From Thermoflavifilum sp. (GTDB lineage: Bacteria; Bacteroidota; Bacteroidia; Chitinophagales; Chitinophagaceae): a stretch of 64,000 bases of DNA. Location: NCBI RefSeq assembly GCF_014961315.1, contig NZ_CP063141.1, positions 2,515,173 through 2,579,172 on the forward strand, given 5' to 3'. A model generated the notes under the pieces. The model worked only from the letters and a program-made list of their open reading frames with translations, was not told the origin of the DNA and made no database searches. The position numbers and the translations under genes were made by a program. Positions 8,360-16,588 of this stretch are shown in pieces (the stretch's first letter is position 1; the number at the start of each line of letters is the position of its first letter).

Positions 8360-9424
8360 ATGCTGCAAAGTGAATATGGCTTAAACGGCGCATCGCATAC
8401 GGGTAAATCCATAACGCTACTGGCTATTGAATCGTCGTGCGATGAAACGAGTGCTGCCGTCATCCGCGATGGCAGGGTGCTTTCTAATCTCATTGCCAAT
8501 CAGAAAGTACATGAGCAATATGGCGGCGTGGTGCCCGAACTGGCTTCCCGTGCCCACATGCAAAACATTGTGCCGGTGGTGGATCAGGCGCTACAACAGG
8601 CCGGTGTGCAGAAAAGCGATTTGCAGGCTATTGCTTTCACGCAGAGTCCGGGATTAATCGGCTCGCTGCTGGTGGGCGCATCGTTTGCCAAAGCACTCGC
8701 TGTTGCGCTAAACATTCCGCTGATTGCTGTGCACCACATGAAAGCGCATGTGCTGGCCAATTGCATTAATGAACCTCGTCCATCATTTCCCTTTCTTTGT
8801 TTAACAGTGTCGGGTGGCCATACACAAATTGTATTGTGCAAAGATTATCTGGACATGGAAATCATCGGACAAACCATCGATGATGCTGCCGGCGAAGCGT
8901 TCGATAAAACCGCCAAACTGCTCGGCCTGCCTTATCCGGGCGGCCCGCTCATCGACCGCTACGCCCAGCAGGGCAATCCCTCACGCTTTCGCTTTCCACG
9001 CCCTCATATTCCAGGATATGATTACAGCTTCAGCGGATTGAAAACCGCCATCCTGTATTTCTTGAAGGAACAAACTGCTAAAGATCCTTCTTTTATTGAA
9101 CATCACCTCGCCGATATCTGCGCTTCCGTGCAACAAACCATCATCGATATCCTCATGCAAAAACTCATTCAGGCCGCTGAGGATACCGGCATCCGCGAGG
9201 TATGTATCGCCGGCGGGGTGAGTGCCAATAAAGGCCTGCGGAAAGCCCTGCAGGAAGAAGCCGATAAGCGCGGCTGGCATGCCTATGTACCCGAGTTTCA
9301 ATATTGTACCGATAATGCCGGCATGATTGGATATATGGCCTATCATCAATATCTGGCCGGACAGTTCGCCGATTTACATGTTGTGCCCAGCGCAAGGGGC
9401 GACTGGAAAATGGCGGAAGCTTGA
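8360..9424 (+). CDS. tsaD: tRNA N6-adenosine threonylcarbamoyltransferase
   Basis: 354 residues. Transfers the threonylcarbamoyl group to A37 of ANN-decoding tRNAs (t6A), working with TsaB and TsaE. Seen: LLAIESSCDETSAAVI, the HMKAH metal-binding motif (about residues 128-132), TVSGGHTQIVL, DDAAGEAFDKTAKLLGLPYPGG, and CIAGGVSANKGLR. Length is usual apart from about 15 extra residues at the N-terminus, so initiation a little downstream is possible but no better ATG is in place. It sits between the S41 protease and tRNA-Leu. Confidence 0.95.
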   Translation: MLQSEYGLNGASHTGKSITLLAIESSCDETSAAVIRDGRVLSNLIANQKVHEQYGGVVPELASRAHMQNIVPVVDQALQQAGVQKSDLQAIAFTQSPGLIGSLLVGASFAKALAVALNIPLIAVHHMKAHVLANCINEPRPSFPFLCLTVSGGHTQIVLCKDYLDMEIIGQTIDDAAGEAFDKTAKLLGLPYPGGPLIDRYAQQGNPSRFRFPRPHIPGYDYSFSGLKTAILYFLKEQTAKDPSFIEHHLADICASVQQTIIDILMQKLIQAAEDTGIREVCIAGGVSANKGLRKALQEEADKRGWHAYVPEFQYCTDNAGMIGYMAYHQYLAGQFADLHVVPSARGDWKMAEA

Positions 9425-9452
9425 TTTCATTGAAAGAATTTCCATAGCTTTG
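9421..9452 (+). promoter_or_regulatory. promoter of tRNA-Leu
   Basis: TTG at 9421-9423 and TAGCTTTG at 9445-9452, 21 bases apart, match the Bacteroidota -33/-7 pattern, and the tRNA starts 31 bases later. Confidence 0.55.
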
Positions 9453-9483
9453 CGCCCGCAAGCTCATCAGTTCTTTTCACAAA

Positions 9484-9570
9484 GCCCTGGTGGCGGAATT
9501 GGTAGACGCGCTGGACTCAAAATCCAGTGGTAGCAATACCGTATCGGTTCGAGTCCGATCCGGGGCACCA
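9484..9570 (+). tRNA. tRNA-Leu (CAA anticodon)
   Basis: A full cloverleaf with a long variable arm: acceptor GCCCTGG pairs with CCGGGGC, anticodon loop CTCAAAA (CAA) closed by CTGGA/TCCAG, T-arm with GGTTCGAGTCC, and an encoded CCA end (9568-9570). Confidence 0.95.
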
Positions 9571-9612
9571 TCATCTCCTGAAGTTTGCATACACTTCCCG
9601 CTAAGCACGCAA

Positions 9613-9921
9613 TCAGTGCCCGAAAGGGTGTATCGGCGTAACAAAAACACCCACATGCACGTGTGTTGAATCACAATTCTTCGCACAGTTCTGCATGCAA
9701 TTGTTTGTCACATTTTTGCCGCGCAGTTCAAGCGTATCGACCGCGGAAGGCACGGTGGGCGTACAATGCTGTGGACAATTACCGCCCTGGCAATTGTTTA
9801 CCTGCTCAGGCTTGCTCGTCGCGCAATGCGGATTACCGGCCATCAGCGAAAATGCGCTGGAAAAACCGCCAATCAAGCGACCTTCTTCATCAGTTTCTAA
9901 GGGTTGAATGAAAGCTTGCAT
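9613..9921 (-). CDS. RiPP precursor P1 (long, two Cys clusters)
   Basis: 102 residues from MQAFIQPL. The leader of 19 residues ends DEEGRLIGG, then FSSAF, the pattern of all precursors in this locus; cutting after GG by the exporter's C39 domain is inferred. The core is 83 residues, about twice the others, with seven Cys in two similar groups (NNCQGGNCPQHC and NNCMQNCAKNC) separated by a spacer of about 24 residues, and a tail rich in His and hydrophobics. Unlike the other precursors it lies downstream of a barrel gene (33 bases) at the end of the maturase-exporter unit, and no promoter block precedes it. An ATG six bases beyond an upstream TTG is chosen. Function of the mature peptide is unknown. 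Confidence 0.82.
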   Translation of the reverse strand: MQAFIQPLETDEEGRLIGGFSSAFSLMAGNPHCATSKPEQVNNCQGGNCPQHCTPTVPSAVDTLELRGKNVTNNCMQNCAKNCDSTHVHVGVFVTPIHPFGH

Positions 9922-9953
9922 AAACAAAGATTTGATGATTAAAATACAAATTT

Positions 9954-12386
9954 TTACAGATTTACACCCGCTCTGCGCTTGATTTCCTGAATGGCTTGCT
10001 GATCTATCTTCCCGGCGGAAATTTTCTGATTTCCGAAGTTCCAGCTGATGCGTATGCCCAGCTGCGGCATCAAATAATATTGCTGCGTGCGATAATCGAT
10101 TTCCGGTTCCTGGAAAATATATTTTTTCGTCTGGTAACGACTCGAATTGAGTAAATCATTCGCTATCAACAAGAAGGTCCAGTTCTTGACTCGCTTCACC
10201 AGACTGATATTCAGCTGAAACTGGGCATGCAATTGTTTGTAAAAGCTGGCATCTCCAAATGTGGGAGAGGTAAAATCGGTGGAAACCTGCGCAAACCAGG
10301 CTTTTTTACGGGAAAGGATAAACTGATTGTTGAATAAAATACCCGTCCAGAATCCATGATTATCGAGGAAAGCTGTACTGTCTTTGCCTCGAATGAGGTG
10401 ATACGTGATATAAATCTCCGGATTCCAGTTCCAGACACCCTTAAAAAAGGCGTAAGATGAGCTGTAGTCAATAAAAGCCAGATTATCAAATTTCAAGTTG
10501 GTAGAGGCAAATACCAGTTTACCATCAGGTCTTACATAAGGATACCCATTACGTGCAACCACATGATACTGGAAGTTATCATACAACATGAATACGTGTT
10601 TCTGGTGATACGTGTAGGTAAGATAGTTCTTGAAATAAGTAACCTTATCCAGCGATGAGGCATTTTGATTCAACACATTGCTGGAGCTATATCCAAAGAA
10701 AGGTACCAGATCCCAGAATGTCGGGCGATATATGCCATCTTCGAGTGCATAGCTGAACTGATGATTGGCCGAAGGCTGATATGTAAATTGAAGGATGGGA
10801 ATGAAATTGTTGTAATCGCGTCGATAAATGGATATGCCGTTCAGCTTGCCGTTATCGTGTGTGTGCGATGCCCGCAATCCTGCATTGAGCATGAATTGCT
10901 GACTGAACAGGATACGGAAGTTAAAGAATCCTTCATATACGTCTTCGGGTAATTGATACAGGATATCCAGGCTGTCGATCGGAACATATTGTCCAGCGAC
11001 GACTTGCGACCAGTTCACCCGGTTGTGGGCATAAGAATGTGTGTATTGCAGACCGGCCGACAGCATCACCTTGGCAGATATGGGCTGGGTGTAGCTGAGA
11101 CGTGCGGAAATATTGTTATTGAATGCTGGCATATCCTGAAACAGGCTGGAGGATGATTTCAGCTGGCTCGACTGATAATTTTCAAACAAGTAACGGTGGC
11201 TCTGACCATAGGAAACATATACCTGACTGAGGATAAAGTCCAGCTTCTGCTGTTTGGATGGCTGCATCCACGTGTATTGGAGCACGTTGTTGGTTTCGTA
11301 ATAATGAATCTTGTTATTAATCAACGAACGGTCGGTCGAGTCCAGCCCATTGTTCATCGTTTGCAGATAATGGGTAAAAGTTTCTTGGGTGTAATGATCC
11401 GGATTGGCCGATAGGGAATAACTTTCATGGAAGAGGGATAGTTCACTGTGCTTACCGGGCTTATAGCTGATTTGCAGGTTCCCGTCCAGGTTGAAATAGC
11501 TTGCCTGTGCGTTTTGTGTGGCCGACCATTGCATGGGCAACTGCGGATCGTTGAACGTGGAGGTTTGTCGCAGCTTCACCTGGTTATAACCGCCGTTTAG
11601 GTTGATATCATAGCTCCACTTGCCCTTCTGGTGGGTGATGCCTGCAGCCAGCATTTCGGTAAATAAGCTGCGATAAACCGTTGTGCTGTTGACATATCCC
11701 TTGGTGTAATTGGTGCCTTTTTTGAACACCAGATTGATGACCGCCGATCCCGGAGGGGCATTATATTCGGCTGTAGGCACGGGAATGATTTCCAGCTGCT
11801 GGATATCATCTGCCGGCCGTCCTTTCAACATCTGCACAAGTGCCTGCATGGAAATGTACTGTCGTTTGCCGTTGATAAAAATCACTATGTTGCCGTTGCC
11901 CAACACACTCAGGTTGTCGTCTTCATCCACACGAATAAGCGGAGAAGATTTGAGTACATCCCAGATGGAGCGACCCTGCACAAATTGCGGATTCACAAAA
12001 TGGACGATGAATTTTTCTCCCTGTTGATTGATGGCGATATTCTCCGTACGCACGACCACTTCCGACAGCTGCCGGGGTGAAGGATACAATACAAATGTAA
12101 ATGCATGTTGAGCTGTGGTAAGCTGCAAACTGGTGTCCAGATCATGATATCCTAACAAGCTCACATGCAGGGTGTATGTGCCTTCATGCGGTAAGGTAAG
12201 CGTGGATATGCCCGATGAATCGGTGATGCCCGAATACAGCTTTGAACCCTCATGCGCCAGGATGGTGGCCCCGGGTAGAGCTTGTTTTGCACTATCCTGA
12301 ATCTGGATGCGTACCTGGATTTGCGCTACGACGACCTGCGATATGCATAAGAGCAGGCCGAACAAGCCATTGGGAATGTATTTCAT
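9954..12386 (-). CDS. outer-membrane beta-barrel protein OMP1 (OMP_b-brl_3 type)
   Basis: 810 residues. Seen: signal peptide to about residue 21, a carboxypeptidase-regulatory-like beta-sandwich (about 23-105, with GATILAHEG and HVSLLGYHDLDTSL), a plug-like block (about 110-215) with SIWDVLKSSPLIRV, VIFINGKRQY and EIIPVPTAEYNAPPGSAV, then a long beta-barrel of alternating aromatic strands and a short tail ending IQEIKRRAGVNL. It resembles TonB-linked barrel proteins but I see no clear TonB box. It starts 45 bases after the exporter stop, so it is part of the rSAM-exporter unit and P1 follows. It is most alike in sequence to OMP3 at 19597. Inferred role: outer-membrane passage or uptake of the mature peptides. 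Confidence 0.85.
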   Translation of the reverse strand: MKYIPNGLFGLLLCISQVVVAQIQVRIQIQDSAKQALPGATILAHEGSKLYSGITDSSGISTLTLPHEGTYTLHVSLLGYHDLDTSLQLTTAQHAFTFVLYPSPRQLSEVVVRTENIAINQQGEKFIVHFVNPQFVQGRSIWDVLKSSPLIRVDEDDNLSVLGNGNIVIFINGKRQYISMQALVQMLKGRPADDIQQLEIIPVPTAEYNAPPGSAVINLVFKKGTNYTKGYVNSTTVYRSLFTEMLAAGITHQKGKWSYDINLNGGYNQVKLRQTSTFNDPQLPMQWSATQNAQASYFNLDGNLQISYKPGKHSELSLFHESYSLSANPDHYTQETFTHYLQTMNNGLDSTDRSLINNKIHYYETNNVLQYTWMQPSKQQKLDFILSQVYVSYGQSHRYLFENYQSSQLKSSSSLFQDMPAFNNNISARLSYTQPISAKVMLSAGLQYTHSYAHNRVNWSQVVAGQYVPIDSLDILYQLPEDVYEGFFNFRILFSQQFMLNAGLRASHTHDNGKLNGISIYRRDYNNFIPILQFTYQPSANHQFSYALEDGIYRPTFWDLVPFFGYSSSNVLNQNASSLDKVTYFKNYLTYTYHQKHVFMLYDNFQYHVVARNGYPYVRPDGKLVFASTNLKFDNLAFIDYSSSYAFFKGVWNWNPEIYITYHLIRGKDSTAFLDNHGFWTGILFNNQFILSRKKAWFAQVSTDFTSPTFGDASFYKQLHAQFQLNISLVKRVKNWTFLLIANDLLNSSRYQTKKYIFQEPEIDYRTQQYYLMPQLGIRISWNFGNQKISAGKIDQQAIQEIKRRAGVNL

Positions 12387-12431
12387 AGACGATAGTTTGT
12401 ATGGTTTGCTGTTGTTTCACAGGATGATGTT

Positions 12432-14684
12432 TCAACCCACACCCAGCTCCAGCTGGTTTTTCACCAGGGTAAAATAATATCCTCTTTCTTCAACCAGCGC
12501 TTCGTGCGTACCTCGTTCCACGATACGGCCATCGCGCATCACCAGGATCTGATCGGCATCTTTCACCGTGCTCAAGCGATGGGCAATCACAAATACCGTT
12601 TTTTCGGCATAATATCTTCCCAGTCGTTCGATGATATGTTCTTCGTTTTGCGCATCCAGATAGGTGGTTGCTTCATCTAAAAACAAAAACGGTTGATTGC
12701 GATATACGGCGCGGGCAATCAACAAACGCTGCCGCTGTCCGCCGCTGAGCGTTGTACCAATATTACCCACCTTGGTATGATAGCCCATGGGCAAGCTTTC
12801 AATATATTGATCAATGCAGGCTACATGCGCCGCATAGCGCACCCTGTCCATATCGGGCTGTTCGTCTCCAAACGCAATATTGTCGAGCACCGTTCCGCTG
12901 AACAGCACGCCATCCTGCATCACCACACCACAGCGCCGGCGCCAGCTGTCGGGAATCACCTCTTTCAAATCATAATAGCTTTCATGCACACAGCCATTAC
13001 GTATTTCCACGCCGGAAAAGCCAATATGGCCTCTCTGCGGGGTATAATAGCCAAGCAACAGTTTCAGCAAAGTCGTTTTCCCGCTGCCTGTTTCACCCAC
13101 TAAGGCGATTTTTTGTCCGCAGGGAATGACAAAATCAATATCCTGCAATACAAAGGGATGAAAAGATCCGGGGTATTTGAACGATACATGCTGGACGATA
13201 ATCTGCTGTATGGAGAAATCATCGGGCAAAGCCTGCCTGTGCTGATCTTCTTCAGGTTGCAGATACACGTCGTTGATGCGTTGATTGGCAATCTGCATGT
13301 CCTGTGTTTCTTTCAAATAACCAAGCAGATTGCTCACCGGGGCATTGAGCTGACCCATCACATAAGTAATACTCAGCAACGTGCCGATGGTCATCCGGTC
13401 GTGCACGATGAGATAAGCACAGAGTGCAATAGCCGCGATTTCTTTGATTTTATTGAAAAAGGAAACGCCCACCAATTGGCCGATGTTCAGCTCCAGAGAG
13501 CGCAGGCGAAGCTGATTAAGCTTCTCCTGATGGCGAATGAGTTTTGAAATAAATTGATGCTGGGCTATATTGATTTTGATTTCGGGCATGTGCATGATAA
13601 ATTCATACAGATAGTTGCCAAAATCGGACTGACGTAAAAATAAAGCATATTCAAGTATTTTACGCTTTCCTAAAAACAATGCCGCCCAGATAAGCGCCAG
13701 TATGCTGAACAACCAGAACAAAGCAAAAATCAATGGATATAGATAATAGAGTAATGCACTGAATACGATGATATTGGCCAGTACAAAAATCACTTCAATG
13801 CCGTGCCAGGTGAAGAATCGCTGCAATGTGTCCAGATCACCTTTACGCTGGAGAGTTTCCATATTGAGTCGCGTATCAAAATACTGCACGGGCAGGCGCA
13901 ACAACTTGTGAAAAAATTGATGTTGCAGCAAAATACTGAGATGAAAATTGGTGCGGGTGAATACATACTGGCTGAGGGTGTCGGCAACAAAAGATCCCAG
14001 AAACAGGCCAAACTGAGCCAGCAGCAGGGCAATCACCCAGTCCATGGCTTTCTGTCCGATGCCCACATCAATCAATCGTTTGAAAACCAGCGGCATCAAC
14101 CAGTTGCATACCGTAATCACACCCATCAACAACAGTCCGCCTGCATATATCCGGGCATGTTTTCGCACATAAGCCCATACCGGCTTCAAAATCAGGAAAG
14201 GCTTACGTTCGCGGGGGGTGAGTTTTTGTTTTTCATAAGCCGATGCATCGGGTGTGTTGAACCACATCGCCACCCCATTATCGGCACTGCCGGCCCATTC
14301 CTTGATGAATATTTCTTCGTCGAGCTTAATTTTTCCGTATGCCGGATCGGCAATGTAGTAAAGGGTTTGCGTGCCCCGTTTTCTAATCTGATATAACACC
14401 ACAAAATGATCCTGCTTCCAGTGCAGGATAGCAGGCACGGGAAGTTGATCGGCATAGTCTATCGCCACCCGATAAGCATCGCCCGAGAGGCCGATGGCGT
14501 GGGCGCCGGTGAGGATGTCGCGCACCGACACACCTGATCGAGTGACCTCGCAATATTTTTTCAACTGTGCTACGGTGTAATGCAGCCCGAAATGATAAGC
14601 CACCATGGCCAGACAGGCCGGGCCACAATCCGTGCTGTCGAGCTGATGAAAAACTTTAAACCGTTTTTGCTTCCGCCAGCGCAT
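12432..14684 (-). CDS. peptidase-containing ABC transporter (C39 peptidase, exporter)
   Basis: 750 residues, one complete PCAT. Seen: N-terminal C39 peptidase with DSTDCGPAC (nucleophile Cys about residue 20), QDHFVVL (His about 93) and YIADPAYGK (Asp about 113); a six-helix membrane domain (about 165-450); and a nucleotide-binding domain with GETGSGKTTL, LSGGQRQRL and FLFLDEATTYLD. Such proteins cut the leader after a double glycine and export the core across the inner membrane, matching the GG leaders here. The start overlaps the end of the radical-SAM gene by 29 bases, pointing to translational coupling. There is no HlyD-type adaptor or TolC in the locus, so outer-membrane passage must use something else, perhaps the barrels. 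Confidence 0.95.
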   Translation of the reverse strand: MRWRKQKRFKVFHQLDSTDCGPACLAMVAYHFGLHYTVAQLKKYCEVTRSGVSVRDILTGAHAIGLSGDAYRVAIDYADQLPVPAILHWKQDHFVVLYQIRKRGTQTLYYIADPAYGKIKLDEEIFIKEWAGSADNGVAMWFNTPDASAYEKQKLTPRERKPFLILKPVWAYVRKHARIYAGGLLLMGVITVCNWLMPLVFKRLIDVGIGQKAMDWVIALLLAQFGLFLGSFVADTLSQYVFTRTNFHLSILLQHQFFHKLLRLPVQYFDTRLNMETLQRKGDLDTLQRFFTWHGIEVIFVLANIIVFSALLYYLYPLIFALFWLFSILALIWAALFLGKRKILEYALFLRQSDFGNYLYEFIMHMPEIKINIAQHQFISKLIRHQEKLNQLRLRSLELNIGQLVGVSFFNKIKEIAAIALCAYLIVHDRMTIGTLLSITYVMGQLNAPVSNLLGYLKETQDMQIANQRINDVYLQPEEDQHRQALPDDFSIQQIIVQHVSFKYPGSFHPFVLQDIDFVIPCGQKIALVGETGSGKTTLLKLLLGYYTPQRGHIGFSGVEIRNGCVHESYYDLKEVIPDSWRRRCGVVMQDGVLFSGTVLDNIAFGDEQPDMDRVRYAAHVACIDQYIESLPMGYHTKVGNIGTTLSGGQRQRLLIARAVYRNQPFLFLDEATTYLDAQNEEHIIERLGRYYAEKTVFVIAHRLSTVKDADQILVMRDGRIVERGTHEALVEERGYYFTLVKNQLELGVG

Positions 14685-15993
14685 GTGCTTCTACAATTTC
14701 CTGAATCTTTTGCAGGATGACGCGATCTTTTTCATGTTCGTCACCGCCATATACGCAATAAGGCTTGCCTTCTTCAAGGGCTTCCAGGGCATGCTGCGAA
14801 CAGCCCCCGTTGCACAGCGGTAAGAGGCGACACTTCAGGCAGGGTGGATTATGAAACTTGGCCTGCATGCGCCGCTCCAGTGAATTGTTTTCCCACACCA
14901 GTTCCCCTTCTTCACTCACATAGCCTTCCCGATGCACCTTTGCAAAATCGCGTGCCGTACATTTGAATAAATTCCCATCATAATTCACCACGGCACTGTT
15001 GCGCTTATCGGCATAGCAGGAATGCAACACATTATTGGGAGAATAGCGATTATCTACCTTCAATCCCTTTTCTTTGAAATATTGCAGGGTGTTTTCCAGC
15101 AGCTCATAGAGATCGCCTTCGTTATCCTGCCACACACGATGAAAATCAACCAGCATGAAGCGATCACTGAACGAACGATCGATATCGCATAAGTCATCGG
15201 CGATGCGATAACACTCGCCTAAGTTTTTGGCGGTGAAGTTGATGCGCACGCGTACAAAGAAACCATTCCACACCAGCTTGTGTATATTTTGTATGATCTC
15301 ATCATACGAACCTTTTTGTGCATGCACAAAACGTACAGTGTCGTGATGCTGGCGATGGCCATCGAGCGTGATTTGCAGGCTGCAGCGCAGGCGCCGTTCG
15401 TTAAAAAAGCGAATGAAATCATCATCAATCAAATAACCATTAGTCGTGAAGCTGATGCCATAACGTTTATTTTCCCGTTCACAGGTCTGGTAAAAATGCT
15501 CGATGATGGGCACCACCTGCTTATGGAAATACAACAACGGCTCACCGCCGAAAAACGATAGATTGAACTCTTTCAATTGCGGGCGTGCGGCAATGCGACT
15601 GATCAGCTTATTGATTTTTTCAATGCTTTCCGGTGTGAGACGCGATTGTTTCAGGTGGGTTTCATAACAATACCAGCATTTAAAATTACAATTCAACGTA
15701 GGATTGATGGTAAGCAGGAAAATGCTTTCATCCTCATCCACCTGGCGCACCAGTTGTTTTACTTTTTCCACTTCATCGGTACCCTGTAGCACCAGAAATG
15801 CTTCGCTGACGAGATATGCATAAAATTGGGGATGCACACGCTGCAGCTCGTCAATGCCTTCATGAATGGCCGCCACCAGCAGGTCTTTCAGAAAAGGATC
15901 AAGAAACACCACTTTCTGGGTGAAGCTGTTGTACAGTGCGTATTGTTGTTGATAGGGCAGGAGTGAGTTGAACATGCTGAATGTATAGGGCAT
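14656..15993 (-). CDS. radical SAM/SPASM peptide maturase
   Basis: 445 residues. Seen: an N-terminal region of about 95 residues without cysteines, the radical-SAM cluster motif CNFKCWYC (Cys about 102, 106, 109), NLSFFGGEPLLY, the TTNGYLI segment, and a C-terminal SPASM domain with Cys in SCYADKR, LFKCTARD, PCLKCRLLPLCNGGC and YCVYG, which should hold auxiliary iron-sulfur clusters. Family knowledge: SPASM enzymes make thioether or carbon-carbon crosslinks in peptides. Acting on the Cys-rich cores is inferred from position between precursor P2 and the exporter; it is the only modifying enzyme in the locus, so it probably serves all precursors. A second ATG at codon 7 (15975) is equally possible. 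Confidence 0.92.
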   Translation of the reverse strand: MPYTFSMFNSLLPYQQQYALYNSFTQKVVFLDPFLKDLLVAAIHEGIDELQRVHPQFYAYLVSEAFLVLQGTDEVEKVKQLVRQVDEDESIFLLTINPTLNCNFKCWYCYETHLKQSRLTPESIEKINKLISRIAARPQLKEFNLSFFGGEPLLYFHKQVVPIIEHFYQTCERENKRYGISFTTNGYLIDDDFIRFFNERRLRCSLQITLDGHRQHHDTVRFVHAQKGSYDEIIQNIHKLVWNGFFVRVRINFTAKNLGECYRIADDLCDIDRSFSDRFMLVDFHRVWQDNEGDLYELLENTLQYFKEKGLKVDNRYSPNNVLHSCYADKRNSAVVNYDGNLFKCTARDFAKVHREGYVSEEGELVWENNSLERRMQAKFHNPPCLKCRLLPLCNGGCSQHALEALEEGKPYCVYGGDEHEKDRVILQKIQEIVEAHALAEAKTV

Positions 15994-16041
15994 GGGTTAT
16001 GGATTTATGGTGAATCATCAATTCATGCACTTGCAAAAAGC

Positions 16042-16076
16042 CTGAATATACATTTGCTAGCAAAATGTGTATTCAG
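16042..16076 (-). terminator. terminator-like hairpin between P2 and the radical-SAM gene
   Basis: CTGAATA... and its near-complement ...TATTCAG form a stem of about 14 pairs around GC-TA-GC, and on the minus strand it is followed by GGCTTTTTG. It would stop part of the transcripts after P2 while letting some reach the maturase and exporter genes. Confidence 0.6.
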
Positions 16077-16112
16077 ACTTGATTCAATGCATCACAATCT
16101 AATGAATAATCG

Positions 16113-16331
16113 TTAAAGTGGTAAGAAGATAATAATAGGTATGCAGGTATTAGTAGTACCACACCCCTTTACACAATTACCACCATTACAATTATTGGTA
16201 ACTGGCTCAGTTGAGCTTGTGGAAGACGCTGAAAGCGCCTGACTAAATCCGCCCACCAGTTCAGCATCATTGAAATTTAGCGGTTCGAAAAACTGTAGGG
16301 GAACAGTCTTTGAAGATGAAATAGGTTCCAT
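16113..16331 (-). CDS. RiPP precursor P2
   Basis: 72 residues. The leader (28 residues) ends FNDAELVGG followed by FSQAL; the core of 44 residues carries four Cys in NNCNGGNCVKGCGTTNTC and ends in a very hydrophobic CIPIIIFLPL. The NNCxGGNC part is shared with P1. It follows promoter block A by a few bases and is separated from the radical-SAM gene by a hairpin at 16042-16076, so it is the first gene of the unit P2, maturase, exporter, OMP1, P1. The mature product is unknown; thioether crosslinks from Cys are an inference. Confidence 0.88.
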   Translation of the reverse strand: MEPISSSKTVPLQFFEPLNFNDAELVGGFSQALSASSTSSTEPVTNNCNGGNCVKGCGTTNTCIPIIIFLPL

Positions 16332-16340
16332 GATTGGTAA

Positions 16341-16586
16341 TTTTAAGTGGTTAAACCATAAAATTTAATTCTGCTCGCTGGCCATTGAGCTTAGCAAATC
16401 AAAAAAAAAAAATGAAATTGCAAAGCAAAATTTGATGATTGGTAAAAATTTTAAAAATATAAAAACAACCTCTTTTTTCATTAAAATCCATGAAAAATGC
16501 ATCGCTTATGGATGAATAAAATAAATAACTATATGTATGTGTAATCTTTACGCAATGGTCATCTACACGCTCTGTCAGGGTTTAGG
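16341..16586 (-). promoter_or_regulatory. promoter block A (before P2)
   Basis: One of five near-identical copies of about 230 bases. On the minus strand it holds a CTTTG box (16421-16425), an 18-base spacer containing a run of 12 T, and a TTGATTTG box (16395-16402), 63 bases before the P2 ATG. These fit the -33 and -7 positions of Bacteroidota promoters, though the -7 box is off consensus. The upstream end runs straight into the 3' end of OMP2. Confidence 0.55.
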
Positions 16587-16588
16587 TA

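Noticed and set aside
9477..9686. Minus-strand frame with GAPDRTRTDTVLLPLDFESSAS over tRNA-Leu
   Set aside because: Antisense translation of the tRNA.
16440..16512. A conserved frame beginning MHFSWILM in promoter blocks A-E (also seen near 19512, 23484, 26507 and 32436)
   Set aside because: The first 31 residues agree among copies because the DNA does, but the frames run into different phases at the poly-T tract and end in unlike tails; they also lie upstream of the proposed transcription start. I take them as by-products of the repeat.
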